This document shows positions 35,903 to 46,747 of a DNA stretch of 64,000 bases, one piece after another (position 1 is the first letter of the stretch; every line of letters starts with the position of its first letter). The notes beneath the pieces were generated by a model. The model searched no databases. It was not told the DNA's origin and saw nothing but the letters and a program-made list of their open reading frames with translations. The DNA comes from Edaphochlamys debaryana (taxonomy: Eukaryota; Chlorophyta; Chlorophyceae; Chlamydomonadales), in the NCBI GenBank assembly GCA_016858145.1, contig JAEHOE010000222.1, positions 1 to 64,000 of the forward strand, written 5' to 3'. The position numbers were made by a program, and so were the translations under genes.

Positions 35903-38900
35903 ATGTCTAGCGATTGCTGCTGCGTGCCCGTTGCAAGGCCCAGCCGAGCTGCAACTAGCGACAGTTGCGGGACACGAACACCAAAGATGGTCTTACTCTC
36001 GCTTCTGCTCGCCGGTTTTGTTCAAACGGGCCTCGTGGGCGCCCTGGTCGATGTGCATCCCCGGCCTGGGTCGACGAGCGCGGCCCCGCTCTACGATTCT
36101 GTGGGCGTCTGCTCGCTGTTCCGCCGACCCGAGGCCCGGGGTCCCCACGAGGAGACTTGCAGCTTTGCGCTGGCCAGCCCACTATCCCCTGTTGGGGCCC
36201 CCGCGGCGCTGGTGGGTCAGGCGCTGGGCTGCTCGGGCGCCAACACGACGCACGGTAAGGGGGGTGACTTTCAAGGCATAGGAGGGCAATGAAAAGAGGG
36301 TGTGGTGAGGGCTTATGGCGTGATGATTGCCGCCCATTTCCCCCCTCCCTTCTGCCCCCAGGCCGGGACCTGTTTCTCCTTGAGCTGTCCCGGGGCGGTG
36401 CCGTACGCTCCCGCCTGGCGGGGGTGCACGTGGGCAAAGGTGTGTGTGTGCGGGGGGGGGGGGGGGCAGAGGAGGGGGAGGGAGGGGACATCATCACGGC
36501 TTCACGCCTACGCCCCCCTGTCTTCACATTGCAGGGCGCTACGCCTTTCCCGGCTGGGAAACGCTCTCCGAAGGTCACTGGGACGCACAGGTAAGGGGGC
36601 GTGAGCCTGCACCGCTGCCAAGCCCACAATCACAATGTAACGGACGGGCAAAAGCCGTTGAGCCGATCGCCTGTTTCCCGGCCTCCCCTCCCCAGGTGCT
36701 CCTGTGGGCCACCGCCCGGCGGCCGCTGCTGGAGGGCTTCCGTGCGGAGGACGAGCCCCAAGCGACGCAGCAGGCACAGCAGGCGGGGGCCGGTGCCCCT
36801 GGGTCTGGGCCCCGGCCCCTGCCGCCCGGGTGGGATGCGCTGGTGCAGAGCGAGTACCTGTGGCAGGTGGGGTGGGGTGGGGTGGAGGGCTGGGGGGGTT
36901 GCGGGAGGGCGGTGGTTCTCTGGGGTCCCAGCCCGGCCCCCTTCGTCCCCTGACCCCAGGTCCCCGGCTACATCGCCACGACCCAGCGCTCAGTGCTCAA
37001 CGCCTCCCTCACAAAGGGGACAGGAGGGCCCTCCCCCTCCCCAGCCCAGGAGCGGCCCCTGTGCCTCACCGCGTCAAAGGGCGAGTGGGTGCGCCTGCCG
37101 CCCGCAGCCCCCGCCTGCCCCCCCGGCGTGTGCGTGGGCCCCCTCTCCCCCCTGCAGCTGGGCAGCGCTGACAGTGTGGGCATGGGCTTCCATGACGTGT
37201 ACGTGCCGCACGGATGCGTGTACAGGTGGGGAGGGGCTGGCGGCAAGGGGCGGGGAGGCCTGCAGCTGGTGGTGGGGGTAGCGGGATGACATCTACAGTG
37301 CTGAACCCCTGAGCTTTGGCCCCGACTTGTGTGGCCCTGTGCAGGTTATTCACGGCCGAGGAGGCGCTTACGTGCGCCAAGAGGCAGCGTGTGGCTCTCG
37401 TGGGAGACTCGAGGGCGGCGGAGGTGGCGGGGTGAGTGCGCGAGTGCACGTGCGGTTGGGGGAGGGGACACCGTGGGTTGGGGGCAGTAGGAGTCATGGG
37501 CATGGTCCCCCACGTGACGCACACTGAGATCATGACCAGTCAACCCCCCTTCCTCTGCAGGGCGCTTCTGCACACCTACCCCGGTTTTCCACTAGACCTC
37601 GAGGCAAGGGTGGAGGGGAAACCACGGGGGAGCAATGAGGAGTGGGGGGGCTACCCGTACGGGGTACCTACCTCTGTGGGGGCGCGGGGCCTGGGCTTCC
37701 CTCAGGCCTGGGCAGAGCTCAGCTCCCGACCTACCGCCCCTGCCCTGCTCCATTCTCAAACCCCCCTCACACACCCCACCCCCGTCCACACCCCCCACCC
37801 CCCCACACACAACACCACGCTTCCAGACGGTGATGCCGTACCGCGTGGGCCTCCACGCCCTGGCCCTTGGCCGCGGCACCCGCTCCCCCCTGGCCGCCCT
37901 CATGGAGACTGCTGACGTCATCTTCATGTCGTCAGAGCTGCACGACATCGCGGGTGAGGGGGGAAGGGGAGAGCATAGTACGGACCGGGGATGGAGGGAA
38001 ACGTGGGGCGGCCTCGTATGCCGACAACCACGACGCCTCTCCCTCATCCCTTTCTTAGCCCTGATGGATTCCTGCACCGGCACTCAACCCGGGCCGCAGA
38101 TTACAGGCCCGACGGCCCCGCCGAAGCCTTTGCCCGGGAGTGGGGCTTCGACCTCGGCCCCGGCCATCAGGACGACGACACCCCTCAGCAACCCCAGCCA
38201 GGAGAGGCGTCCAAGCCGGACGCATCTGCTGGGGCGGCTTCACGGCAGGGCTCCTCGCCGCCTCCCGGAACCGCCGGAGCCGGCGGCAGCAGTCTCGGTC
38301 GCTCGCAGGCCGCCACCGCCACGCCCGCACTTGCGGCGGAGGCGGCGGCGGCGGAGGGGCGGCCGGTGGGTCGCGTGGAGGCCCTGCTTCAGGAGGCACG
38401 AACGGCAGGGGCTGCGGCCCGGAGGCGTTCGGAGGACATGGTCCGCGGTCTGGAGGCCAAGTTGCAGCAGCTCAAGGAGAGGATCGAGGGACGGAGAGCG
38501 GCGGCGGCTGGGGGAGGAGGCGACGGCGGGGCCCGGGACAGGGCCGGCGCGGCCCGGCCTCGCAAGTTGCGCGGCGTCGGGGCGTCGCCCCCGGGGGCGA
38601 GGGCTCCGAGCCTTGCTGTGTCCCCAAAGGCTCGGGTGGAGGCGCCGGCAGCAGCGCTGAACGCGTCATCACCATCGGCGGCCGGCCAGGGGCGGCCCGT
38701 GCCTCCCGGGTCGGTGGCTGCCGACTGCCGCCCCCGGGGTGAGGGGCCCACGTCCCTCGCCAAGTTCGCACCGGTGAGGGCTGGGGGCGGGGGCGGGGAG
38801 GTGCGGGCGGGGTGGCTAGGGGGTCGGGCGACCAGCGTTCCGTAAGAGAGGGAAGAGGCAGGAGAGTGGCACTACCTTCAGGCGCCGTTCACCCCCTGCA

Positions 38901-39916
38901 TTGCGCTTTGCTTTAAACCTCCTGCCTGCCTCCATCAATCCCTCCCCCCCCAGGTCCGCCAGTACCTCCAGGCCCTCCGCACCGTTGTTGATGAGTTCCT
39001 GGATGTACGGCAGCGCCTGGCCTTCGAGGGGCGCCTGCGGGCGAAGCGGGTGGTGTGGGTGCTGTACGGCTACCGGCCGTACGGCACGCCGCAATGCCTT
39101 CCCAACCAGATCGAGCGCATGATGTGCCTGCAGGTGCGGGGGAGGATGCAGGGGTGGGCGGGCATGACGCATGACAAACCCTTCAAGACTCCGACTTCCC
39201 TCTCCTACCTCCTCCCCCCCTCCTCCCCCCCCCCCCCCCTCAGCACCTGGAGCTCGGGGAAGCTGCGCGCGCAGGTGGGGAGCGGGTTGTGGTGGCGAGG
39301 CGCGCCTGAGGATCCCAGGCCGAGGCGTGATGTACGCAGCCACCGCATCACTTTGCCCTTCCACACCTCACTTCGTCCTCGTCCTTCGCCCTCCTTCCCT
39401 TATCCCCCCCCCCGTCCCTCTTGCCCCTCCTCTCAGGCTGGGAGGTTCTGGATCTCGGATCCATGTGGCAGGACGCCCCCGCCCCGTGGTTCACGGACGA
39501 CGTGCACTTGGGATCAGGCACGCATGGAGGGAGCTTCAGGGCAAAGGCGGGGCCACTCATGATGACGGCTCAGGTGGGCGGGAAAGCGGGGGCGGGACAG
39601 GATCGGAGAAAGGAAGGTGAGAGGGTTACAGAGCGGGAGACAGGGTGGATTCGCAGCTCCCGGAGCACGTGTCACGACGACAGATAGACCGCAGCGCAGC
39701 GGTATGTACGGGCGGTGCACGGTCCTCTGGGCCTACGCCGACACGTGGCGCGGGGCCTGTCTTGATCCCCCCACCCAACACACCCTTCCCCTCCCTCTCC
39801 AGGTGTTCCTCAATACCCTCTGCAACGGGGAACCGGCAGAGGGGAAGCCGCGGGGAGGGGCCGGCCAACGACTGCCGAGCAATGCGCTGGCCGCCGCTGT
39901 GCAAGGGCGGGGCTAG
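35903..39916 (+). CDS. SGNH/PC-esterase (CASD1/NXPE/TBL-like) membrane protein, copy A
   Basis: Thirteen exons join in phase: 35903-36254, 36362-36439, 36535-36590, 36696-36866, 36960-37225, 37345-37431, 37561-37609, 37827-37953, 38100-38773, 38954-39133, 39244-39274, 39437-39573, 39803-39916; 773 residues. A short N-terminus precedes a signal-anchor helix (VLLSLLLAGFVQTGLVGALV, about residues 30-49), predicting a type II membrane protein. After a Cys-rich luminal stem comes VALVGDSR (GDS at 328-330, the SGNH nucleophile block). A 225-residue low-complexity linker in exon 9 follows. The C-terminal block has WFTDDVHLG (D711, H714, the DxxH dyad), then AQVFLNTLCN. This layout matches PC-esterase family proteins that add or remove acetyl groups on glycans; substrate and direction are unknown. 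The exon 7 donor (AGG|GTGGAG) is the least certain edge. An in-frame ATG at 35987 would remove most of the cytosolic tail. Confidence 0.75.
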
Positions 39917-40150
39917 GACCGACCAAGGGAGGAGCTAGGACCGACCAAGGGAGGAGCTAGGACCGACCAAGGGAGGAGCTAGGACCGACCAAGGGAGAAG
40001 CTAGGACCGACCAAGGGCGGGGCTAGGACCGACCAAGGGAGGAGCTAGGACCGACCAAGGGAGGAGCTAGGACCGACCAAGGGAGAAGCTAGGACCGACC
40101 AAGGGAGGGGCTAGGGCCGACCAAGGGAGGGGCTAGGGCCGACCAACACA
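39907..40150. repeat. 22-bp minisatellite just after copy A
   Basis: About eleven units of GACCGACCAAGGGAGGAG-CTAG (22 bases, with GGA/GAA/GCG/GGG variants) begin at the very end of copy A's coding sequence; the stop codon TAG lies in the first GGGGCTAGG unit. It is absent after copies B and C. Confidence 0.95.
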
Positions 40151-41023
40151 TGCCATGAGCCAACGCATAGCAAGCAAGCGGGGACATGTATGAATGCAGA
40201 GAGTAGCGTTTATTGACATGGGGCCTTCGCTTGCGTCGGCAGAGCTCGTTGTGACGCTGCTGCAAGCAAGCCCGCTGATGCAAGGCGTGCGGGGCGAAGG
40301 GAGGAGCGAGGTAGGCGCGGGCGCGGTTGCGTGGACGAGTTGGACTCAACACCTACCCTTGGCATTCTGCCGAGCATGGCGAGCGGGGTCGCCGTGGGTG
40401 GGAAGACGGGGCGGGGAGACGGGGAGAGGTCGAGGCCATGGCGAGGTGCGGCACGTGTTAAGGCCCCAAGCAGGCCTAAGCAGGCCCGAGCAGGCCCAAG
40501 CAGGTCCAAGCAGGCCACAGCGAGCCACAGCCGCCTTCATCAACTCCCATTAACCCCCATCCACGTTCCATATGCCCGGCAAGCCATGTCAACCATTTCA
40601 ATCATCAGCCATCAATAAGTCCAGTTATGCATCTCAGGGACCAATAGCACACATCACTCCTACCGCTAATTCTCCTCATGTAGAACAACAGCAGTGCAAC
40701 ACGGCGCAATATCAGCTGCCGTACGAAAGCTTGAGTACGTACTACGTGATCGGCAGCGATGCATCTCTCGGACAACACGCTCTTGCAGCGTGAGGGCTGC
40801 CCCTGTCTTGCTTCGTCTAGCCTGTCCGCAACCCATCCCTAGTACAGGCCATCAGCCTTTTGCCTATCTAGCCCAGTCGGTCATCAAAACAGCAACCCAG
40901 CAATGCATCTGTCAAAGCACTGCCATGATGAGTCATAATAATCTTTCGCAAGCTCCTGACCCCTTCCCTACATGTACGCGCATCTATCTAGCAATCTAGC
41001 TCGAGAGCGACTGAGGCAGGGGG
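40151..41023. other. Intergenic between convergent copies A and B; no gene seen
   Basis: The 3' flanks of copies A (+) and B (-) meet here. A short decamer repeat (CAGGCCCAAG, about five variants) lies at about 40460-40515. No recognisable coding region or RNA gene was found. Confidence 0.55.
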
Positions 41024-44000
41024 TCATCTGTCGCCCTCTTCCTCCAGGCCCGGGCCTTCCCGCCTCCTGGCCACGGACGCTTCCTCGGCCGAGTCTCCGT
41101 TGCAGAGTGTGTTGAGCAGAACCTGGGGCAAGGCAGGGCAAGTGACAGGGAGGGGCAGATGAATGGACAGTTCTGTTCGAGCTAGCGGAGTGCCCGGGAA
41201 GCCCTTGGCGTGTTGGGCTTCGGCGCGGCGCACCGTGGGTGTCAAGGAGCCAAGCACTAAGCTCGCCCTTAACGCCCATTCCGCGATGCCACAAGCTACG
41301 GTTCACTAACGCCTACATCTTCGAGAGCGAGGAAACTTCTCGGCCCGGCCCGCAGTGTTGAGAACGCGGTCGCACCAACCCGCATCCATCGCCCGCATCT
41401 ACAGCCCGAGAGAGCGACTCAGATACGCGATCCAATAGATTTTATACATTATGTAAGCTTTGTAGCGAGGTAGTCCAGCAAGATTGTGCGCAGCTGTTGC
41501 GAGAGCTGACTTCGGTTAGAGCTCGCCGCTCAATCCCGGACCGAGGGCGATGATGGCATCTAACCTTGTGAATAGATATACGCCTGGGAAGGCTCGGTGA
41601 GGCGTTCAACTGTGTGTCACCCCGCGTCCGTCCTCCGGTAACCCCGATGCTGGATGGATGGAGCGTCGCGGAGAAAGCACTAAAAGCACCGCACGTACCC
41701 CGAGTTTTGCACCGTGAATGCACGCATGCCCCATTGCCCAGCCTTTCCAGGGCTCGGACCAATAGTTCCAGACTTGGGAAGCTGAGACGCGATCTTGTCT
41801 TTGCACCAAACCTCAGCTGCCACGCCTTGTTAACCCGCCCTCTTGACCTCCCAACCCGCACACCTGAGCTGACATCATGAGCGGCCCCGACTTGGCCCTG
41901 AAGCTCCCTCCATGCGTTCCCGCCCCCAGGTGCACGTCGTCCGTGAACCAGGGGGCGGGGGCGTCCTGCCACATGGATCCGAGATCCAGAACCTCCCAGC
42001 CTGAGGGGGGGGGGCGAAGAGCGGGGAGTGAGGGAAGGAGGGCGGGGAGACTGGCATTGAGTGAGGTGCGCAAGGGCAAGGGAGGGCGGTACATACATCA
42101 TACCCCTGCCTTGCTCCTCGGGCGTGCCTCGCCACCACCACAACCCGCTCCCCACCTGCGCGCGCAGCCTCCCCGAGCTCCAGGTGCTGAGGGGTGGGGG
42201 TGGAGGGGTGGGGGGTAGGAGAGGAATCTCGGAGTCTTGGAGGGTTTTTCATGCATGCGACATGCCCGCCCACCCCTGCATCCTCCCCCGCACCTGCAGG
42301 CACATCATGCGCTCGATCTGGTTGGGCATGCATGGCGGCGTGCCGTACGGCCGGTAGCCGTACAGCACCCACACCACCCGCTTCGCCCGCAGGCGCCCCT
42401 CGAAGGCCAGGCGCTGCCGTACATCCAGGAACTCATCCACAACGGTGCGGAGGGCCCCGAGGTACTGGCGGACCTAGGGGGAAGGGGGGAGGGAGTGATG
42501 GAGGCAGGCAGGGGGTGAACGGCGCCTGAAGGTATTGCCACTCCCCTGCCCCTTCCCTCACTCTTACGGAACGCTGGTCGCCCGACCCCACGACCTGCTC
42601 CTCCCAGCCCGCACCTCCCCGCCCCCGCCCCGCCCTCACCGGTGCGAACTTGGCGAGGGACGTGGGCACCTCACCCCGGGGGCGGCAGTCGGCAGCCACC
42701 GACCCGGGAGGCACGGGCCGCCCTTGGCCGTCCGCAGTCGGCACTGATGACGCGTTCAGCGCTGCTGCCGGCACCTCCTCCACCCGAGCGGGTCCTTCAA
42801 GCCTTGCACCCTCGTCCCTGGACCGTGGAAGTGCAGAAGCCGTCGCAGACACCCCCGGCGATGCCCCCGCCCGTAGGCCGCGGCGGGGCAGGGCACCGGC
42901 AGCGCCCCCTCGAACCCCGATGTCCACGCCGACACCCCTGAGGTTTCTCAGCTCTTGCCGCTGCCTCCTTCGCCCCCCGTTTCCCAGCGCATTGGACGAG
43001 CGTCCTCTTGCCACTGCCGTACGCGCCGCCTCTGGTGTGGACGAAGCGCTGGGGCTCACACTATTCGCCGCTGCTGAAAGGGCGGCGGAGGCCTTTTTCA
43101 AGGGGGCGGTGGCGGCGGGGGCCTTCGTCGAGCCCTTGCTGCTGGCTCCAGCTCCGGCCGCGCCCCCAGCCTTCACGACGGCGGGCTTCCCCTCGCCGCG
43201 GTGTGTGGGCTGTGTGGCGTGGTCCGGACCCAGGTCAAAGCCCCACTCCCGAGCAAAGACCTCGGCGGGGCTGTCGAGTTTGTAGTCTGGGGGCCCAGGA
43301 GAGAAGGGCAGGACGGCTGTAAGGGGATGCGTGCATATATTGAAACTCACGCACATCCCTGTCGGGCGCAGCTGCCTTCCCATCCCCCTTCCATGCCAAT
43401 TCTCTCCCCGCCCCTTCATGCCTCTCCCCCCGCCCGGCCCCACCCGCAATGTCGTGCAGCTCTGACGACATGAAGATGACGTCAGCAGTCTCCATGAGGG
43501 CGGCCAGGGGGGAGCGGGTGCCGCGGCCCAGGGCCAGGGCGTGGAGGCCCACGCGGAAGGGCAGGATCGTCTGCAGGGAGGGGGTGGGTATTGGAGAGAG
43601 ATGAAGAAGGGGTTGAGAGGGGGAGCACGGCAGGTCGCAGCAGAAAGGGAGGACCCTTCGGGAGGCACAGGGGAGGGAGGGAGGGAAGGGAGAGAAGATT
43701 TTAGCCTCGAACGGAACAGGCCTGGATCTCCAAACGAACAGTGCCCGGCGCTTTCGCCCACTTCTACCCGAGCCTACGGCCTAAGCTCATCAGGCCCCAA
43801 CCACGTAACCCGATCACGTGCCTCGAGGTCAAGCGGTAAGCCGGGGTAGGTGTGGAGCAGGGCCCTGCATGTCAAGTCGGCATAAGCTTTGGAACTCTCT
43901 CTTCTAGGCTCATGCGTAAGGAAGGCTTCAAGTAGATGTGTTGCAAGGCGCATGTCCCAAGACCCAAGCGCGCATGAACGTGGCGAACCGCGCAACTCAC

Positions 44001-45513
44001 GTCGCCATTTCGGCTGCCCTCGAGTCCCCCACAACCGCCGCCCGGTGCCTTTTGGCGCACGCATGCACCTCCTCAGCCGTGAACAACCTGCACAGGGGCA
44101 CGGAGGTGAAGGGGGTGAAGTTCAGCGGTTCGCTGCGAGAACGTTGGAATGGCTTCCCCGCGCCACTTTATTAACTCTCCCCTCCCCTTCCCACCTGTAC
44201 ACGCATCCGTACGGCACGTACACGTCATGGAAGCCCATGCCCACACTGTCAGCGCTGCCCAGCTGCAGGGGGGAGAGGGGGCCCACGCACACGCCGGGGG
44301 GGCAGGCGGGGGCTGCGGGCGGCAGGCGCACCCACTCGCCCTTGGCCGCAGTGAGGCACAGCGGCCGCTCCTGGGCTGGGGAGGGGGACGAGAGCCCTCC
44401 TGTCCCCTTTGTGAGGGAGGCGTTGAGCACTGAGCGCTGGGTCGTGGCGATGTAGCCGGGGACCTGGGGTCAGGGGACGAAGGGGGCCGGGCTGGGACCC
44501 CAGAGAACCACCGCCCTCCCGCAACCCCCCCAGCACCCACCCCGCCCCACCTGCCACAGGTACTCGCTCTGCACCAGCGCATCCCACCCGGGCGGCAGGG
44601 GCCGGGGCCCAGACCCAGGGGCACCGGCCCCCGCCTGCTGCGCCTGCTGCGCCTGCTGCGCCTGCTGCGCCTGCTGCGTCGCTAGGGGCTCGTCCTCCGC
44701 ACGGAAGCCCTCCAGCAGCGGCCGCCGGGCGGTGGCCCACAGGAGCACCTGGGTAGGGGAGGGCGGGAAGAGGGGATCGGCTGTTGCCCGCCGTCCGTCA
44801 CATAACGGTGTGATGGCGGGGCTGGCAGCGGTGCAGTCACACGCCCCCTTACCTGTGCGTCCCAGTGACCATCGGAGAGGGTTTCCCAGCCGGGAAAGGC
44901 GTAGCGCCCTGCAATGTGAATACAGGGGGGCGTAGGCGTGAAGCCGTGATGATGTCCCCTCCTATCCCCTCCTCTGCCCCCCCCCCCCCCCCCACCTTTG
45001 CCCACGTGCACCCCCGCCAGGCGGGATCGTACGGCACCGCCCCGGGACAGCTCAAGGAGAAACAGGTCCCGGCCTGGGGGCGGGAGGGAGGGGGGGACAT
45101 CATCACGCCACAGGCCCTCACCACGCCCTCTGTTCATTGCCCCCCTGTGCCCCAAGAGCCCCACCCTTACCGTGCGTCGTGTTGGCGCCCGAGCAGCCCA
45201 GCGCCTGCCCCACCAGCGCCGCGGGGGCCCCGTCAGACGACGGTGGGCTGGCCAGGGCAAAGCCGCACGTCTGCTCGTGCGGACCCGGGGCGTCGGGTCG
45301 GCGGAACAGCGAGCAGACGCCCACAGAGTCGTAAAGCGGGGCCGCGCTCGTCGACCCAGGCCGGGGATACACATCGAGCAGGGCGCCCACGAGGCCCGCT
45401 CCGAGCAACAGCAGGGCTAGAGGAAAACGCATCAGGACTAAGTTTTTTATGACTCGAACGTCGACTTTCTCGCCCGTGGCTTTGGGTGGCACGATGCGCC
45501 GAAGCGTGGACAT
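41024..45513 (-). CDS. SGNH/PC-esterase (CASD1/NXPE/TBL-like) membrane protein, copy B
   Basis: Exons matching copy A: 45171-45513, 44996-45073, 44853-44908, 44551-44748, 44195-44463, 44001-44087, 43818-43864, 43444-43570, 42640-43286, 42294-42473, 42156-42186, 41864-42000, 41024-41122; about 766 residues. It has the signal anchor (LALLLLGAGLVGALLD), AAVVGDSRAAE (GDS), WFTDDVHLG (DxxH) and AQVLLNTLCN, ending in an acidic GLEEEGDR tail unlike copy A. Exon 4 has more Gln-Gln-Ala repeats than A. All junctions fit except exon 7 to exon 8: the aligned donor (GAGGCAC|GTGATC) leaves one base, while exon 8 needs none. A later phase-0 donor (CGG|GTTACG) or a missed microexon could fix it; otherwise the copy is frameshifted. 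Intron 12 is about 570 bases longer than in copy C, mainly because of an inserted dispersed repeat. Catalytic residues are conserved, arguing for function. Confidence 0.7.
41338..41770. repeat. Dispersed repeat, copy 2, inserted in intron 12 of copy B
   Basis: This shares ordered blocks with 16376-16800 (GAACGCGGTCGCACCA, AGCCCGAGA, GCGCAGCTGTTGCGAG). Copy C has only 175 bases between the equivalent exons, versus 741 here. The extra bases, about 41215-41820, contain this element. The flanks on each side align to copy C's intron, which supports an insertion. Confidence 0.65.
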
Positions 45514-46747
45514 GGCTTCCGAAAGATTACAAGCTCACAGATACCCCCTCCTTCAAGCTGAATGATTAAGAACGCTAGAGAACTGCTTCTTCGAGAGTTA
45601 CTGCTAGCACTGGACCGAGGCCGGCCGGAGGCCGGAACGCGAGGTGGATGGGCCGAGGCCTCGGTGAATCCGTGGTATTGATAATCTATGCATATGAATC
45701 TATGATAAGAGTGAGTAGGGAAACTCGTGTGCGTCGGCTGCGGCGTGTTCCTCTGGTGGGGGCCATCAGGCCCTTACAGGCAGTCCGTCGATCGGTAGCG
45801 CCGAGCGTAATGCCCAGAAGCCCAACTTGAATCCTCAATTTAAGCATACTCAGTACACTCATAACGTCTGTACGCAGATGCCAGAGCGGGCCGAGGGCTC
45901 AGATGTTTAGCGCGAACACCGAACTCCCACGAACGACCTGGAAAAGCCTTTTGTTATTGTTTCTTTCATCTCTACATAACGTTTGCATGTCGTCCGGGGC
46001 GGGCGGCCGGGTACGTAAAGGGAAGCTCCCGCGACTCCATACCGTTATGCCTTTCGGAAGCACGCACAGCCGCGCCACGAGGTCGAATTCCCTTCCGAAA
46101 GACAGGTTGTTGCTTCAATGCTATTTGCTTTATTGGAGCAAGGCTAATGCACAAAAGTCGACGCCGCAGCCCTGCACCACTCCTCGTTCGACAGCGCCAC
46201 CTGCTAGCTACCCGCGCCCCCACCGCACGTTCAGCCAGGTCCAGCCCGCGGCTCTGGGCTCCCTGGCACGCCCAGACCCTAGCCCCAAGGCCTGCCCACC
46301 GAAGCGCCATCTCTGGTACCCCTTCAATCCCGTCAACCCGCTCTCAATCAAGGTAGACAAGGTCGGTGGCCCCCCAAGCAAAGCCCAACCCGCCAGCCGC
46401 CCCCAGACACGAAGCCTTGACCCCCGCTCCGTACCCTGACCATGGCACTACGGCGACCACGCCAGGCCCCGCAGCCACAGGTCTGATCGAGGATGTCCAG
46501 TGCGGCTCTCGTACAAACTGTCACAACAAGGGCGGAGTAGACAGAGGCGTACCTTGGGTTACGCTACCCTCATCACCTGCTCTAAGCTGCCCACTCTTGC
46601 CTACTGCTGATCACGTCAGTGCCAGAAGCCTGCCTACTCTAATAATAAGTCGTGTCTTATTGCTGCGACTTACAATCAAACAAGAATCTACAGACGGATA
46701 AATCTTTCGCGCGCTTCCCCAACCCTGATGAAGATGCAGTGCGTGGG
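45514..46747. other. Intergenic between copies C and B; no gene seen
   Basis: Both flanking genes read leftward. The stretch holds the copy B upstream region and the copy C 3' flank. No domain-bearing frame was recognised. Confidence 0.5.
46670..46674 (-). terminator. Candidate polyadenylation signal for copy C
   Basis: TTACA (TGTAA on the minus strand) lies 74 bases past the copy C stop codon, in AT-richer sequence. Confidence 0.45.

Noticed and set aside
42433..43761. Long minus-strand frame (442 codons) over copy B
   Set aside because: It reads in the right frame only within exon 9; the rest is intron and another frame of exon 8.
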